Shown here: positions 17,100 to 26,000 of the stretch, in pieces
How positions within the stretch are numbered: the first letter of the stretch is position 1
How the letters are laid out: every line of letters begins with the position of its first letter
Source of the DNA: Agathobaculum massiliense
GTDB taxonomy: Bacteria > Bacillota > Clostridia > Oscillospirales > Butyricicoccaceae
Assembly (NCBI RefSeq): GCF_900291975.1
Contig: NZ_OMPN01000001.1
Coordinates: 124,001-188,000 of the forward strand
Length of the DNA: 64,000 bases
Reading direction: 5' to 3'
Notes under the pieces: model-generated
The model's input: the letters and a program-made list of their open reading frames with translations, nothing else
The model's database searches: none
Told to the model about the DNA's origin: nothing
Position numbers and translations under genes: made by a program

Positions 17100-18437
17100 A
17101 TGCTGGAAATCGTAAAACACACGATCGAGGCGCACCAGATGCTGACACCCGGCGAAGCTGTCCTGGTGGCGCTTTCCGGCGGGGCGGATTCCACAGCCCT
17201 TCTGCGGGCGCTGCTGCTTCTGGGATACCCTGTGCGGGCGTTCCATCTGAATCATTGCCTGCGCGGAGCGGAAGCGGAACGGGATGAAGCGTTCTGCCGG
17301 TCGCTGTGTGCGCGCCTGCAGGTGCCGCTGACCGTTTCGCGCGCGGATATCCGCGCGGAGTCCGTCCAGCGCGGGGAAAGCATTGAAACAGCGGCGCGTC
17401 ATATCCGGTATGAGCGGCTTTTCGCCGCTGCGGGAGCGGATAGGATCGCGACCGCCCATACGGCGGACGACTCAGCGGAAACCGTGCTGTTTCATTTGGC
17501 ACGGGGTACCGGACCGGAGGGGCTGACGGGGATACCGCCGGTACGCGGCCAGCTTGTGCGACCGCTGATTGAAACAACAAGAGCGGATGTGGAAGCCTTT
17601 TTGCGGCAGTTAGGGCAGGACTATGTGACCGACAGCACAAATGCGGATGACCGATATACGCGTAACCGCATCCGGCATGCGGTAATACCGGTGCTTCGTG
17701 AGATCAATCCGGCGCTGCCGGATGCAGTAACGCGTCTGAGCGGGCTTCTGCGGCAGGACAACGCGTATCTGGACGGGGAAGCCGAACGTCTTCTTTGCGC
17801 GGCGCGGCGCGCTTCCGGCAAATGGCAGGTTGATACGCTCCGGTCGGCGCATCCGGCGCTGCGTTCGCGGGCGGTAAAAATGCTTGTGAAGCATTCGGGC
17901 GTGACGATGCGGGATATCGCCGCAACGCATATTCAAGCGCTGGAACGCCTTCTGGAAACAGACGATCCATCCGCAGCGCTCAGTCTGCCGCATGGGTTTA
18001 CGGCGCGGCGGGAATATGATACAGTATATATAACAGCCGCAGCCGCACCAGCGCTTCGGCGGGAACCGGTTTTGCTTACCGTTCCGTTTGACAGGCCGGT
18101 TTGGGGCGGCACGCTGCATTTGTCGGTTCGTCGTTTAGAAAAAAAGCAATCTTTTTACAAATCATTCAATACTTTTCTCGTGGATTGTGGTACAATATGT
18201 TTTGATACGTTCTGTGTCCGCGCCCGCATGCCGGGAGACAGGCTGCGCCTATCGAAAAAGGGCGGCAGCCGCACGCTGAAAAAGCTGATGATCGACCGGA
18301 AAATCCCGCGCTTACAAAGAGATGAGTTAGCGGTTCTGGCGGATAAAAACGGCGTGATCGCGGTGCAGAATTTGGGGATGGATATTTCGCGTGCTCCCAA
18401 AGGGGGCGCGCTGATAGAAATAACGATAGAGGGGTAA
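17100..18437 (+). CDS. tilS: tRNA(Ile)-lysidine synthase TilS
   Basis: Converts C34 of the CAU anticodon of tRNA-Ile to lysidine with ATP and lysine (445 aa). PP-loop motif SGGADST is at residues 26-32, followed by AFHLNHCLRGAEAERDE and TAHTADDSAETVLFHLARGTG. The C-terminal domain contains RMPGDRLRLSKKGGSRTLKKL. It starts 3 bp after dnaB. An AT-rich patch lies at about 18130-18230 inside the linker before the C-terminal domain. Confidence 0.95.
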   Translation: MLEIVKHTIEAHQMLTPGEAVLVALSGGADSTALLRALLLLGYPVRAFHLNHCLRGAEAERDEAFCRSLCARLQVPLTVSRADIRAESVQRGESIETAARHIRYERLFAAAGADRIATAHTADDSAETVLFHLARGTGPEGLTGIPPVRGQLVRPLIETTRADVEAFLRQLGQDYVTDSTNADDRYTRNRIRHAVIPVLREINPALPDAVTRLSGLLRQDNAYLDGEAERLLCAARRASGKWQVDTLRSAHPALRSRAVKMLVKHSGVTMRDIAATHIQALERLLETDDPSAALSLPHGFTARREYDTVYITAAAAPALRREPVLLTVPFDRPVWGGTLHLSVRRLEKKQSFYKSFNTFLVDCGTICFDTFCVRARMPGDRLRLSKKGGSRTLKKLMIDRKIPRLQRDELAVLADKNGVIAVQNLGMDISRAPKGGALIEITIEG

Positions 18438-18444
18438 CTGACAA

Positions 18445-18999
18445 ATGGCATTTGACATGCGAGACGACATCAAGGAAGTTTACTTCACGGAACAGCAACT
18501 CGCGGAAAAAGTGGCGGAGCTGGGCGCGCGTATTACGGAGGATTATCGGGATAGGAATCCCCTGATCGTCAGCGTACTCAAGGGATCCTATGTTTTTATG
18601 GCAGATCTGACCCGCAGGATCCAAACGCCGTGCAATATTGATTTCATGGTGGTATCCAGTTATGGAAAGGGGACCAAAACCTCTGGCGAGGTGCAGATCA
18701 TCAAGGATATCGAGCAGCCGATCGACGGGCGCGACCTGTTGATTGTAGAGGATATCCTCGATTCAGGCGTCACGTTGAATTATTTGATGCAGGTGCTGAT
18801 GGCGCGCGGAGCAAATTCGATTCGGCTGTGTACGCTGCTGTCCAAGCCTGCGCGGCATAAGGTACATGTGCCGATCGATTATCTCGGCTTTGAAATACCG
18901 GATGAATTTGTGGTCGGCTATGGCCTAGATTATGCTGAAAAATACCGTAATTTGCCGTATATCGGCATTCTCAAACCGTCTGTTTACGGCGGCGAGTAA
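18445..18999 (+). CDS. hpt: Hypoxanthine phosphoribosyltransferase
   Basis: Purine salvage enzyme (184 aa) making IMP or GMP from the free base and PRPP. The PRPP-binding signature VEDILDSGVT is at 101-110, the flexible loop SSYGKGTKTSGEVQ at 71-84, and GFEIPDEFVVGYGLDYAEKYRNLPYIG is the standard C-terminal base-binding segment. tilS-hpt-ftsH is the conserved Bacillota order. Confidence 0.97.
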   Translation: MAFDMRDDIKEVYFTEQQLAEKVAELGARITEDYRDRNPLIVSVLKGSYVFMADLTRRIQTPCNIDFMVVSSYGKGTKTSGEVQIIKDIEQPIDGRDLLIVEDILDSGVTLNYLMQVLMARGANSIRLCTLLSKPARHKVHVPIDYLGFEIPDEFVVGYGLDYAEKYRNLPYIGILKPSVYGGE

Positions 19000-19031
19000 A
19001 TACACGAACGAGGAAGAGGTGTCATACCGAT

Positions 19032-20951
19032 TTGAAAGGAAAAATGAAAGGCTTTGGCCTTTATCTTCTGATACTGGTGTTTTTGCTGGCCGGTGTCAGC
19101 TATGTTGTGAGCCAGACGTCGCGCACCGAGCCGATCACCTATCTGGATGTATACAAATACTTCCAGGAGGAGAAAGTTGATCAGTTCAAGGTGGATGGCG
19201 GGACGCTGACCATGCATCTGAAGGACGACGGACGCGTTGTCAGCTATGACTTGGGGAATTACTTCAGCGTATTTTACGAAGAACTGGGTGAAACGATCCA
19301 GGAGCAGGAGCAGAACGGCACGCTGACAGAGGTAAATTATATCACTACGGAAATACCGTGGTGGGCGAATTTGGTGCCATACCTCATCCTGATTGTTCTG
19401 CTGGGCGCGTTCTGGTATTTTATGATGAACAAGCAGTCCGGCGGCGGCGCGGGTCCGATGCAGTTCGGCAAAGCACGTGCAAAGCTGGCGCAGGACGATA
19501 AAAGGAAAGTCACTTTCAATGATGTGGCCGGTGCGGATGAGGAAAAGGCCGAGTTACAGGAGATCGTGGAGTTTCTGAAAAACCCGCAGAAATTTGTGCA
19601 GATCGGCGCGCGCATTCCCAAGGGCGTACTCCTGGTAGGCCCTCCGGGTACTGGTAAAACATTGATCGCGCGTGCGGTTGCGGGCGAGGCCGGCGTGCCG
19701 TTCCTATCGATTTCCGGCTCGGATTTTGTCGAGCTGTATGTCGGCGTTGGCGCTTCGCGCGTACGCGATCTGTTCGAGCAGGCAAAAAAGAACGCACCGG
19801 CGATTGTGTTCATCGACGAGATCGACGCGGTAGGCCGCCAGCGCGGCGCGGGACTCGGCGGCGGGCATGATGAGCGCGAGCAGACGCTGAATCAACTGCT
19901 TGTAGAGATGGACGGTTTCGGCGCCAATGAGGGCGTTATCGTGATTGCGGCAACCAACCGTAAGGATATCCTCGATAACGCATTGCTCCGCCCGGGCCGT
20001 TTTGACCGCCAGGTCTATGTTGGCGCACCTGACGTTAAGGGGCGCGAGGCAATCCTGAAAGTGCATGCCCGCAACAAGCAGTTCGATCCGGATGTCAAGT
20101 TCTCGGATATCGCTAAAACCACGGCCGGATTTACCGGCGCGGATCTGGAGAATCTGCTCAACGAGGCAGCACTGCTGGCAGCGCGCCGCAATAAAAAGCT
20201 GATTTCCCAAGATGAGATCGAGGAGTCCCTGCTCAAAGTCGTGATGGGTGTGGAAAAAAAGAGCCATATCATTACCGAGCAGGATAAGCGCCTGACAGCA
20301 TATCACGAAGCAGGTCATGCCATTTGTTTCCATGTCCTGCCGACGCAGGATCCGGTGCATCATGTAACGATCATTCCGCGTTCCTCCGGTGCAGGCGGCT
20401 TTACCATGCCGCTACCGGAAGAGGATCAGGCGTACCGCACCCGAAAGTATATGGAGGAGTATATCATCGTTTGCTTGGGCGGCCGTGTCGCGGAACAGCT
20501 TACGATGCCGGATATCTCCACCGGCGCCTACGGCGATATAAAGCAGGCGACGCAGATGGCGCGGGCGATGGTGACCAGTTATGGTATGAGCGAGAGGATC
20601 GGGCCGATTGATTACGGCGCGGACAACGGCGAAATATTCCTGGGCCGTGATTTTGCGGCAGGGAAGGGCTACTCCGAGGTCAAGGCAGCGGAGATCGACG
20701 ATGAGATCCACCGTATTATCGAGGAGGCGCACCACGCCTGTGAGAAGCTCCTGACCGAGCATATGGAGGAGATGTCCCGTGTCGCGGAGTATTTGATCCG
20801 TAATGAAACAATGGACGGGGAAACCTTCCTTAAGGTCTATAACAATGAGATCGTTCCGGACAAGGTACTCGGCGAGGATTTGATGCCTGAGCTTCAAAAG
20901 GAGCTGGATGAACAGGCACAGAAAAAAGACGACGGCCAGGAAACAGAATAA
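19032..20951 (+). CDS. ftsH: ATP-dependent membrane zinc metalloprotease FtsH
   Basis: Membrane-anchored hexameric AAA+ protease (639 aa) that removes damaged membrane and regulatory proteins. Two membrane segments lie at about 9-27 and 116-136 with an extracytoplasmic loop between. Walker A GPPGTGKT is at 203-210, Walker B IVFIDEID, the second region of homology follows [12 protein letters not shown], and the zinc site HEAGH is at 425-429. The TTG start has GAGGAAGAGG about 12 nt upstream; an ATG four codons later is a possible alternative. The tail is rich in Glu and Lys, as usual. Confidence 0.97.
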   Translation: MKGKMKGFGLYLLILVFLLAGVSYVVSQTSRTEPITYLDVYKYFQEEKVDQFKVDGGTLTMHLKDDGRVVSYDLGNYFSVFYEELGETIQEQEQNGTLTEVNYITTEIPWWANLVPYLILIVLLGAFWYFMMNKQSGGGAGPMQFGKARAKLAQDDKRKVTFNDVAGADEEKAELQEIVEFLKNPQKFVQIGARIPKGVLLVGPPGTGKTLIARAVAGEAGVPFLSISGSDFVELYVGVGASRVRDLFEQAKKNAPAIVFIDEIDAVGRQRGAGLGGGHDEREQTLNQLLVEMDGFGANEGVIVIAATNRKDILDNALLRPGRFDRQVYVGAPDVKGREAILKVHARNKQFDPDVKFSDIAKTTAGFTGADLENLLNEAALLAARRNKKLISQDEIEESLLKVVMGVEKKSHIITEQDKRLTAYHEAGHAICFHVLPTQDPVHHVTIIPRSSGAGGFTMPLPEEDQAYRTRKYMEEYIIVCLGGRVAEQLTMPDISTGAYGDIKQATQMARAMVTSYGMSERIGPIDYGADNGEIFLGRDFAAGKGYSEVKAAEIDDEIHRIIEEAHHACEKLLTEHMEEMSRVAEYLIRNETMDGETFLKVYNNEIVPDKVLGEDLMPELQKELDEQAQKKDDGQETE

Positions 20952-20986
20952 AAAGAAATCCCACGGGAACCCGTGGGATTTCTTTT
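20951..20986. terminator. Terminator of the gdpP-ftsH run
   Basis: AAAAGAAATCCCACGGG, loop AA, CCCGTGGGATTTCTTTT: 17-bp perfect stem. Confidence 0.93.
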
Positions 20987-21007
20987 GTGGAGAAAAGTCA
21001 AAAACTC

Positions 21008-21036
21008 TTGACATTTTTAAAAGTGTGAGGTATGCT
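21008..21036 (+). promoter_or_regulatory. Sigma-A promoter of membrane protein/XRE pair
   Basis: TTGACA-N17-TATGCT, about 50 bp before the membrane-protein start. Confidence 0.75.
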
Positions 21037-21086
21037 GAAAATGTAAAATAAGTTTGACACTATGCAAAGGGGAGGGAGAGCTTGAT

Positions 21087-21548
21087 ATGGGTGCAAAGAG
21101 CTATATTTTGATGGCGCTGCCAATAGTGTTTCTGGTTGGCTTTCTTGCGCTGTTTATATGGATTGGGAGGAGGCGGCCGCTGCGTTTCACCGCATTGGCC
21201 AATAAGCTTGGTTTGCAGCCCGGGATGCAGCGAGCGGACGAGATGGAGCGGCTGATCCAATACAAAGCAATCTCTATTGCATACACGGTTATGCTGTTTG
21301 GTTTGCTGGGATGTACATTTTACAGCGTATTTGTTAAAAATGAAAGCATACCGCTTTCCAACGGCGTTCTGCTTCTGGGCGTGCTGACACAATCGATCGC
21401 CACACTTGCGCTGCGGCATCGGTATACGGAGGGAGACGAGGAATATAAGCCCTATCCGCTGTGGAAGACTCTGATGATTGTGCTGGTATTCAGCCTTGCA
21501 GTCGGTACGCTGGGAGCGATGCTTGCTATTGGGATTATGATGATATAA
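21087..21548 (+). CDS. Small four-helix membrane protein of unknown function
   Basis: Protein of 153 aa with four strongly hydrophobic segments (about 6-24, 63-82, 91-108, 128-150) and short charged loops including ERLIQYKAIS and RHRYTEGDEEYKPYP. I do not recognise a catalytic motif. The ATG at 21087 is preceded by GGGGAGGGAGAG. It is followed after 10 bp by a 64-aa XRE regulator. This membrane-protein plus mini-XRE pairing is common in Bacillota, and the partner may be an inhibitor of, or sensor for, the regulator; that is inference. Confidence 0.75.
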   Translation: MGAKSYILMALPIVFLVGFLALFIWIGRRRPLRFTALANKLGLQPGMQRADEMERLIQYKAISIAYTVMLFGLLGCTFYSVFVKNESIPLSNGVLLLGVLTQSIATLALRHRYTEGDEEYKPYPLWKTLMIVLVFSLAVGTLGAMLAIGIMMI

Positions 21549-21558
21549 GTGAAAATAT

Positions 21559-21753
21559 ATGAAGAACGGCATCAAAGCGCTGCGGAAAGCTCACGGCCTG
21601 CGGCAGGAGGATATGGCAAAGCTGCTCGGTGTTTCGCGCCAGACCGTAGTTGCAATGGAAAATAACAAATATGACCCGACCCTGGAATTGGCGATGAAGG
21701 TTGCCCGCTTATTGGAGCAGCCGGTAGAAAGTATTTTCTTCCTGGAAGAATAA
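21559..21753 (+). CDS. Minimal XRE-family transcriptional regulator
   Basis: DNA-binding protein of 64 aa consisting only of a helix-turn-helix: IKALRKAHGLRQEDMAKLLGVSRQTVVAMENNKYDPTLELAMKVARLL. The recognition helix is near SRQTVVAMENN and the C-terminal VESIFFLEE is typical of the YgzD-like small XRE group. It is co-transcribed with the membrane protein upstream. Probable autoregulation; target unknown. Confidence 0.88.
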   Translation: MKNGIKALRKAHGLRQEDMAKLLGVSRQTVVAMENNKYDPTLELAMKVARLLEQPVESIFFLEE

Positions 21754-21784
21754 AAGAGCTTCCCCTTAAGGGGAAGCTCTTTTA
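21751..21784. terminator. Bidirectional terminator, 34-bp perfect palindrome
   Basis: TAAAAGAGCTTCCCCTT followed directly by its reverse complement, between converging genes. Confidence 0.93.
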
Positions 21785-21812
21785 TTGTCCAATATGGTCC
21801 CCGCAATAAACG

Positions 21813-23138
21813 TCAGCCAATGCCACCGGGGATCAGGAAGCTGAATACGACGACGAGCGCTGCCAGGAAAACATAAACATATTTTGCGAGAGGATCAAAT
21901 ACACGGCTGAGCGTTTTTTCCCGACCAAGCATAAGCTCTTTTTTGATTTCCTTGACGCCCAGCACCCAATAAATCATGACCGCGCCGAGAATCGCGCCGA
22001 TCGGGACCACATAGATCGTAATAATATCCATCCATCTGCCCATAAGCGCCTCCTGCTCGATCAGAAGGCCGACAGCAAGCGTTGCAACGCCGGAAAGCAC
22101 AACAGCGGTTTTCCTCTTGAGCTTGAGACGGGTCTGCGCCGCTTCGGAAACCGCCTCGAGCATGTTGGCAAGCGACGTGATGCCGGCAAAAAGGACGGAA
22201 AGGAAAAACAGGAAAGCAAACAGCCGCCCCATCGGCATTTGCTGAAAGACGCGGGGCAGAGTGATAAACAACAGTTTGGGACCGGATGCAGGATCAAGCC
22301 CAAATGCAAAGACCGATGGGATAACGGCAAAGCCGGCGAGCATAGCTGCGCAGGTATCGAGCAACGCGGTCATTGTGGAGGAGTGGACGATATCCTCTTT
22401 TTTGCTCAGATAGCTGCCGTAGATGATCATACCGGAGCCCGTGACGGAAAGGGAAAAGAATGCCTGCCCCATCGCCATGACCCAAGTTTTGGGATTCAAA
22501 AGGAACTCCCATTGGGGGACAAACAGATACCGGTAACCATCCAACGCGCCGGGCAGGAAAGCGACACGCACCGCGATAATCAAAAACAGGATAAAAAATG
22601 CGGGCATCATAAGTTTATTGATTTTTTCGATGCCGCCCGACACACCGTAAATCAGTATGGCGACCGTCATCAGTACAACGATCGTGTGCCAGGGGACGCT
22701 GGACAAATGCGCGCTGCTCATTTGGGAAAAGAATACTTCCGGCTCCGTGCGCATCAAGGTGCCGGTCAGTGCGCCAAACGCGCTGCGGACCACCCAACCG
22801 ACAATAATGGCGTAGCCGATCGCAATGCCGAGCGACCCGAACAACGGGATCGCACCGAGAAAAGCGCCGCCTTTTTTGCCGCGGCTTTTCATCGCGTACT
22901 CATATGAGCCGATCGGTCCGGTGCCGGTCAGACGGCCGAACGCAAATTCGCCCGACAGGCCGACGTATCCAAACAGAGCGACAAACAGCAGGTAAGGAAT
23001 CAGGAACGCCGCGCCGCCGTACTGCCCTGTGCGGTATGGAAACATCCAGATGTTTCCCATGCCGACTGCGGAGCCGACTGCGGCAAGAACAAAGCCTACT
23101 TTCGAGGTAAAGGTTCCATTTTCGTTTTTTTGTTTCAT
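21813..23138 (-). CDS. Sodium-dependent amino-acid/neurotransmitter symporter (NSS family)
   Basis: Sodium-coupled transporter of the SNF/NSS family (441 aa) with about eleven membrane segments. The N-terminal FTSKVGFVLAAVGSAVGMGN IWMFPYR contains the conserved sodium and substrate-binding unwound helix 1. The start is the ATG giving MKQKNENGTF, 9 nt after a GGAG; a longer open frame upstream has no ribosome site. Bacterial members move tryptophan, tyrosine, leucine or other amino acids; the substrate is unknown. It is monocistronic. Confidence 0.92.
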   Translation of the reverse strand: MKQKNENGTFTSKVGFVLAAVGSAVGMGNIWMFPYRTGQYGGAAFLIPYLLFVALFGYVGLSGEFAFGRLTGTGPIGSYEYAMKSRGKKGGAFLGAIPLFGSLGIAIGYAIIVGWVVRSAFGALTGTLMRTEPEVFFSQMSSAHLSSVPWHTIVVLMTVAILIYGVSGGIEKINKLMMPAFFILFLIIAVRVAFLPGALDGYRYLFVPQWEFLLNPKTWVMAMGQAFFSLSVTGSGMIIYGSYLSKKEDIVHSSTMTALLDTCAAMLAGFAVIPSVFAFGLDPASGPKLLFITLPRVFQQMPMGRLFAFLFFLSVLFAGITSLANMLEAVSEAAQTRLKLKRKTAVVLSGVATLAVGLLIEQEALMGRWMDIITIYVVPIGAILGAVMIYWVLGVKEIKKELMLGREKTLSRVFDPLAKYVYVFLAALVVVFSFLIPGGIG

Positions 23139-23291
23139 AGTACGATTCTCCGTCTCTAATTTCACATGTTTTTTTAGTATATCATAGTTTAGGAAATTAA
23201 GCCATATTGGATTTGCCAATAAATCGGATACAGCTTTGTCGAATCATACAAAAGGATTTTGTGAAAAACAAGAATTTTATCACATATTCCC

Positions 23292-23320
23292 TTGCTTTGC
23301 AGGGGTTCATATGGTATGAT
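23292..23320 (+). promoter_or_regulatory. Promoter of the pheB/hom/thrB/lysC group
   Basis: TTGCTT-N17-TATGAT upstream of the ACT-domain gene. Confidence 0.65.
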
Positions 23321-23331
23321 AGGAAAGCGTG

Positions 23332-23351
23332 AAAAAGACATCTGTCTTTTT
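23332..23351 (+). other. Leader hairpin next to the ribosome site
   Basis: AAAAAGACA, TC, TGTCTTTTT lies about 5 nt after the predicted transcript start and directly before AGGGAGGA. It could stabilise the 5' end or modulate ribosome access. Confidence 0.5.
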
Positions 23352-23365
23352 AGGGAGGACAACGC

Positions 23366-23806
23366 ATGATTAAGCCAAAATATTATCTGGTCGAGCGGAC
23401 ATTACTGCCCGAGGTGTTTCAGCGCGTGATCGAAGCAAACGAAGCGATTGCCTCCGGAAAAGCGGCTACCGCAAGCGAGGCGGCGAAAATAGCAGGACTG
23501 TCCCGTAGCGCCTATTACAAATATAAGGATGGCGTCCGGCCATTTTTTGAGGCGACGACCGACCGGATCGTAACATTCCATTTCATGTTGCATGATCAGC
23601 CTGGGATGCTGTCGAGTATCCTGGGGCTTATGGCGCGGTCCGGCGCCAACCTGCTGACGGTGAACCAATCCATCCCCATGCGGGGGCAGGCCTCGGTCAC
23701 GATAGCCGCGCGCACCGGTGAAATGAAATATTCCGTCGAAGAACTGGTGCATCGGGCAGAAGCGCTGGAGGGCGTAAATAAGGTGGAAATTTTAGCATCC
23801 GAATAA
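23366..23806 (+). CDS. pheB: ACT-domain protein, PheB/UPF0735 family
   Basis: Protein of 146 aa with an N-terminal helix-turn-helix-like segment (ASEAAKIAGLSRSAYYKYKDGVRPF) and a C-terminal ACT domain (ITDRIVTFHFMLHDQPGMLSSILGLMARSGANLLTVN type). This layout is the UPF0735/PheB family, often found beside homoserine dehydrogenase. It probably senses an amino acid and may control the threonine-branch genes that follow; the ligand and target are unknown. It is 29 bp upstream of hom in the same direction. Confidence 0.85.
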   Translation: MIKPKYYLVERTLLPEVFQRVIEANEAIASGKAATASEAAKIAGLSRSAYYKYKDGVRPFFEATTDRIVTFHFMLHDQPGMLSSILGLMARSGANLLTVNQSIPMRGQASVTIAARTGEMKYSVEELVHRAEALEGVNKVEILASE

Positions 23807-23835
23807 GAGAACAGCCGAAAGGAAGAGAATGACGT

Positions 23836-25047
23836 ATGGTGAAAGCAGCTATCATGGGCCATGGCACGGTTGGCTCTGGCGTATATGAGGTATTTGAAAT
23901 GAACGCGGAAAAAATCACCCGCGTGCTGGGGGTGCCGGTTGAGGTGAAATATGTACTCGACCTGCGCGATTTTTCCGCATTGCCGTATGGGAATAAATTT
24001 GTAACGGATTTTTCTGTTATAGAAAACGATCCGGAGATTTCGGTCGTAGCTGAGGTCATGGGTGGCGTCGGCGCAGCGTATGAGTTCACCAAGCGTTGTC
24101 TGCAGGCCGGCAAGAGCGTTTGCACCTCCAACAAGGAGTTGGTCGCGACCCGAGGGGAGGAATTGCTCCGGATTGCGCAGGCGCACGGTGTAAATTATAT
24201 GTTCGAGGCATCGGTCGGCGGCGGTATCCCAATCATCCGCCCCATGCTGCAGTGTCTCGCGGCAAATGAGTTCGACGAGATCTGTGGTATTCTCAACGGA
24301 ACGACAAATTATATCTTGACCCAGATGATCCATAACGGCGTCACTTTTGAGGACGCGTTGAAGCAGGCGCAGCTCAACGGCTACGCGGAAAAGGACCCCA
24401 CAGCGGATATTGAAGGGCATGACGCCTGCCGCAAGATCTGCATTCTTTCCGACCTGGCTTTTGGGGATAAATTTGATCCGGATGCGGTTTCCTGCGAGGG
24501 CATCACGAAAATAACGCTTGAGGATGTGGCTAACGCGGATAAGCTGGGCTGTGTGATCAAGCTGCTGGGCCGTTCCGTACGCTGCGAGGATGGAACCGCG
24601 TATGCGTATGTTGCGCCGCACCTGATCCACAAAGAAAGTCCGCTGGCTGCGGTGGAGGATGTGTTCAACGCAATCATGATTAACGGCAACGCCACGGGGG
24701 AGGTTATGTTCTACGGAAAAGGAGCCGGCAAGCTGGCGACAGCCTCCGCAGTCGTGGCGGATATGATGGACTGCATGGAACACCGTGACCATCGCCGCCG
24801 TATTATGTGGGGGGATGGCTCGCGCTGTTTGCTTCGGCCGTTGGATACGCTGCAAAGCGCATGGTATGTCCGGTTCAAGGGCAGCCAGAAAGATATGGAG
24901 GCGGTTTTGCCGGTCGAAAGCGTGACAGAACCGGTTGACGGCGTGGTTGTTGTGAAAACCAGCAAGCTGGCGACCGCCGATATGCAGAAAAAAATCCAGC
25001 AGCTCAACGCCTGCGGCAAGGTCTGCGCAGCGATGCGCATGCTCTAA
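23836..25047 (+). CDS. hom: Homoserine dehydrogenase
   Basis: Reduces aspartate semialdehyde to homoserine with NAD(P)H (403 aa). The Rossmann motif GHGTVGSG is at 8-15, the catalytic region TSNKELVATRGEEL follows, and GGGIPIIRPML, NGTTNYILTQM and GYAEKDPTADIEGHDACRK are the family core. A C-terminal ACT-like part (about 345-403, WYVRFKGSQKDMEAVLP) may mediate threonine feedback. It is followed 12 bp later by thrB. Confidence 0.96.
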   Translation: MVKAAIMGHGTVGSGVYEVFEMNAEKITRVLGVPVEVKYVLDLRDFSALPYGNKFVTDFSVIENDPEISVVAEVMGGVGAAYEFTKRCLQAGKSVCTSNKELVATRGEELLRIAQAHGVNYMFEASVGGGIPIIRPMLQCLAANEFDEICGILNGTTNYILTQMIHNGVTFEDALKQAQLNGYAEKDPTADIEGHDACRKICILSDLAFGDKFDPDAVSCEGITKITLEDVANADKLGCVIKLLGRSVRCEDGTAYAYVAPHLIHKESPLAAVEDVFNAIMINGNATGEVMFYGKGAGKLATASAVVADMMDCMEHRDHRRRIMWGDGSRCLLRPLDTLQSAWYVRFKGSQKDMEAVLPVESVTEPVDGVVVVKTSKLATADMQKKIQQLNACGKVCAAMRML

Positions 25048-25059
25048 GGGGGGAAACAC

Positions 25060-25950
25060 ATGGTAAGGGTAACGGTACCCGCGACAAGCGCGAATATGGG
25101 GTCGGGCTATGACAGCATCGGCATTGCGCTTGAGCTTTATAATATTATCGAGATGGAAGAATGCGACCACATTGATATTTCGGATAAAAACGGTCAGTTA
25201 ATTCCTAAGGATTCGCGGAATTTGATTTACCAATGCGCGAAAAAGGTGTATGATGAATGTGGCTACAGCCTGAACGGGCTGCGCATCGTCGAAGACTGTG
25301 CGATCCCGCAGACAAGAGGGCTCGGTTCTTCCTCTGCCTGCACAGTGGCGGGGATTATGGGAGCGAATGAGATGCTGGGCGAGCCGCTTGACCGGCAGGC
25401 TGTGATCGATCTGGCCGCAACGATCGAAGGGCATCCGGATAATTCCACACCGGCGATTCTCGGCGGCTTCTGCGTCGCGCTGCTGGAAAACGGGCATGTA
25501 CACCATGTGCGTGTGCCGGTACACAGCGCCATTGACTTTATTGTGTTTATCCCTGACTTTAAGCTGTCAACGGAAAAAGCGCGCGCCGCGCTGCCCAAGA
25601 CGATCGCGCATCATGACGCGGTCTATAATTTAGCGCGTGCCGCCCTTCTTGCAGGCTCGCTGACGACCGGAAAGCTGGATAATCTGGATGTTGCGACAGG
25701 GGACTGCCTGCACCAGCCGTACCGGTTCGGCCTGATCGAAAACGGGGAGGACATCATACAGGAGGCAAAGGAACTGGGGGCGTTAGGCGCATTTATCTCG
25801 GGTGCCGGCCCGTCTATTATCGCAATGGTCTATAAGGGGGACCGTGACTACGCCGCGCGCGCGCAGGCCTTGTGTGCGGAAAAATATCCACATTGGCATG
25901 CGATGCAGCTTCGCTGTGACGAGGTCGGCGCGACAGTCAAGCGTATTTGA
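25060..25950 (+). CDS. thrB: Homoserine kinase
   Basis: GHMP-family kinase (296 aa) that makes O-phosphohomoserine, the precursor of threonine. N-terminal VTVPATSANMGSGYDSIG, ATP loop RGLGSSSACTVAGI near residue 85-98, and EGHPDNSTPAILGGF plus GAFISGAGPSIIAM are diagnostic. No threonine synthase gene is within the window. Start ATG with GGGGGGAAA upstream. Confidence 0.96.
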   Translation: MVRVTVPATSANMGSGYDSIGIALELYNIIEMEECDHIDISDKNGQLIPKDSRNLIYQCAKKVYDECGYSLNGLRIVEDCAIPQTRGLGSSSACTVAGIMGANEMLGEPLDRQAVIDLAATIEGHPDNSTPAILGGFCVALLENGHVHHVRVPVHSAIDFIVFIPDFKLSTEKARAALPKTIAHHDAVYNLARAALLAGSLTTGKLDNLDVATGDCLHQPYRFGLIENGEDIIQEAKELGALGAFISGAGPSIIAMVYKGDRDYAARAQALCAEKYPHWHAMQLRCDEVGATVKRI

Positions 25951-26000
25951 AGCAGGACCGTTTTTGACGGTAGGCGATATAAGGAGGAAACGTAACAAGT

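Noticed and set aside
18130-18230. AT-rich patch inside tilS as an insertion or internal promoter
   Set aside because: The reading frame continues through it and the TACAAT at 18191 lacks a -35 partner at suitable spacing; it is probably a tolerant linker.
23139-23365. Possible threonine T-box before pheB-hom-thrB
   Set aside because: No T-box motif, specifier loop or terminator/antiterminator pair is present; only a short hairpin.
23596-25170. 524-codon open frame antisense to hom
   Set aside because: Opposite a well-supported hom gene, His- and Arg-rich as expected of a complementary frame, with no start signals.
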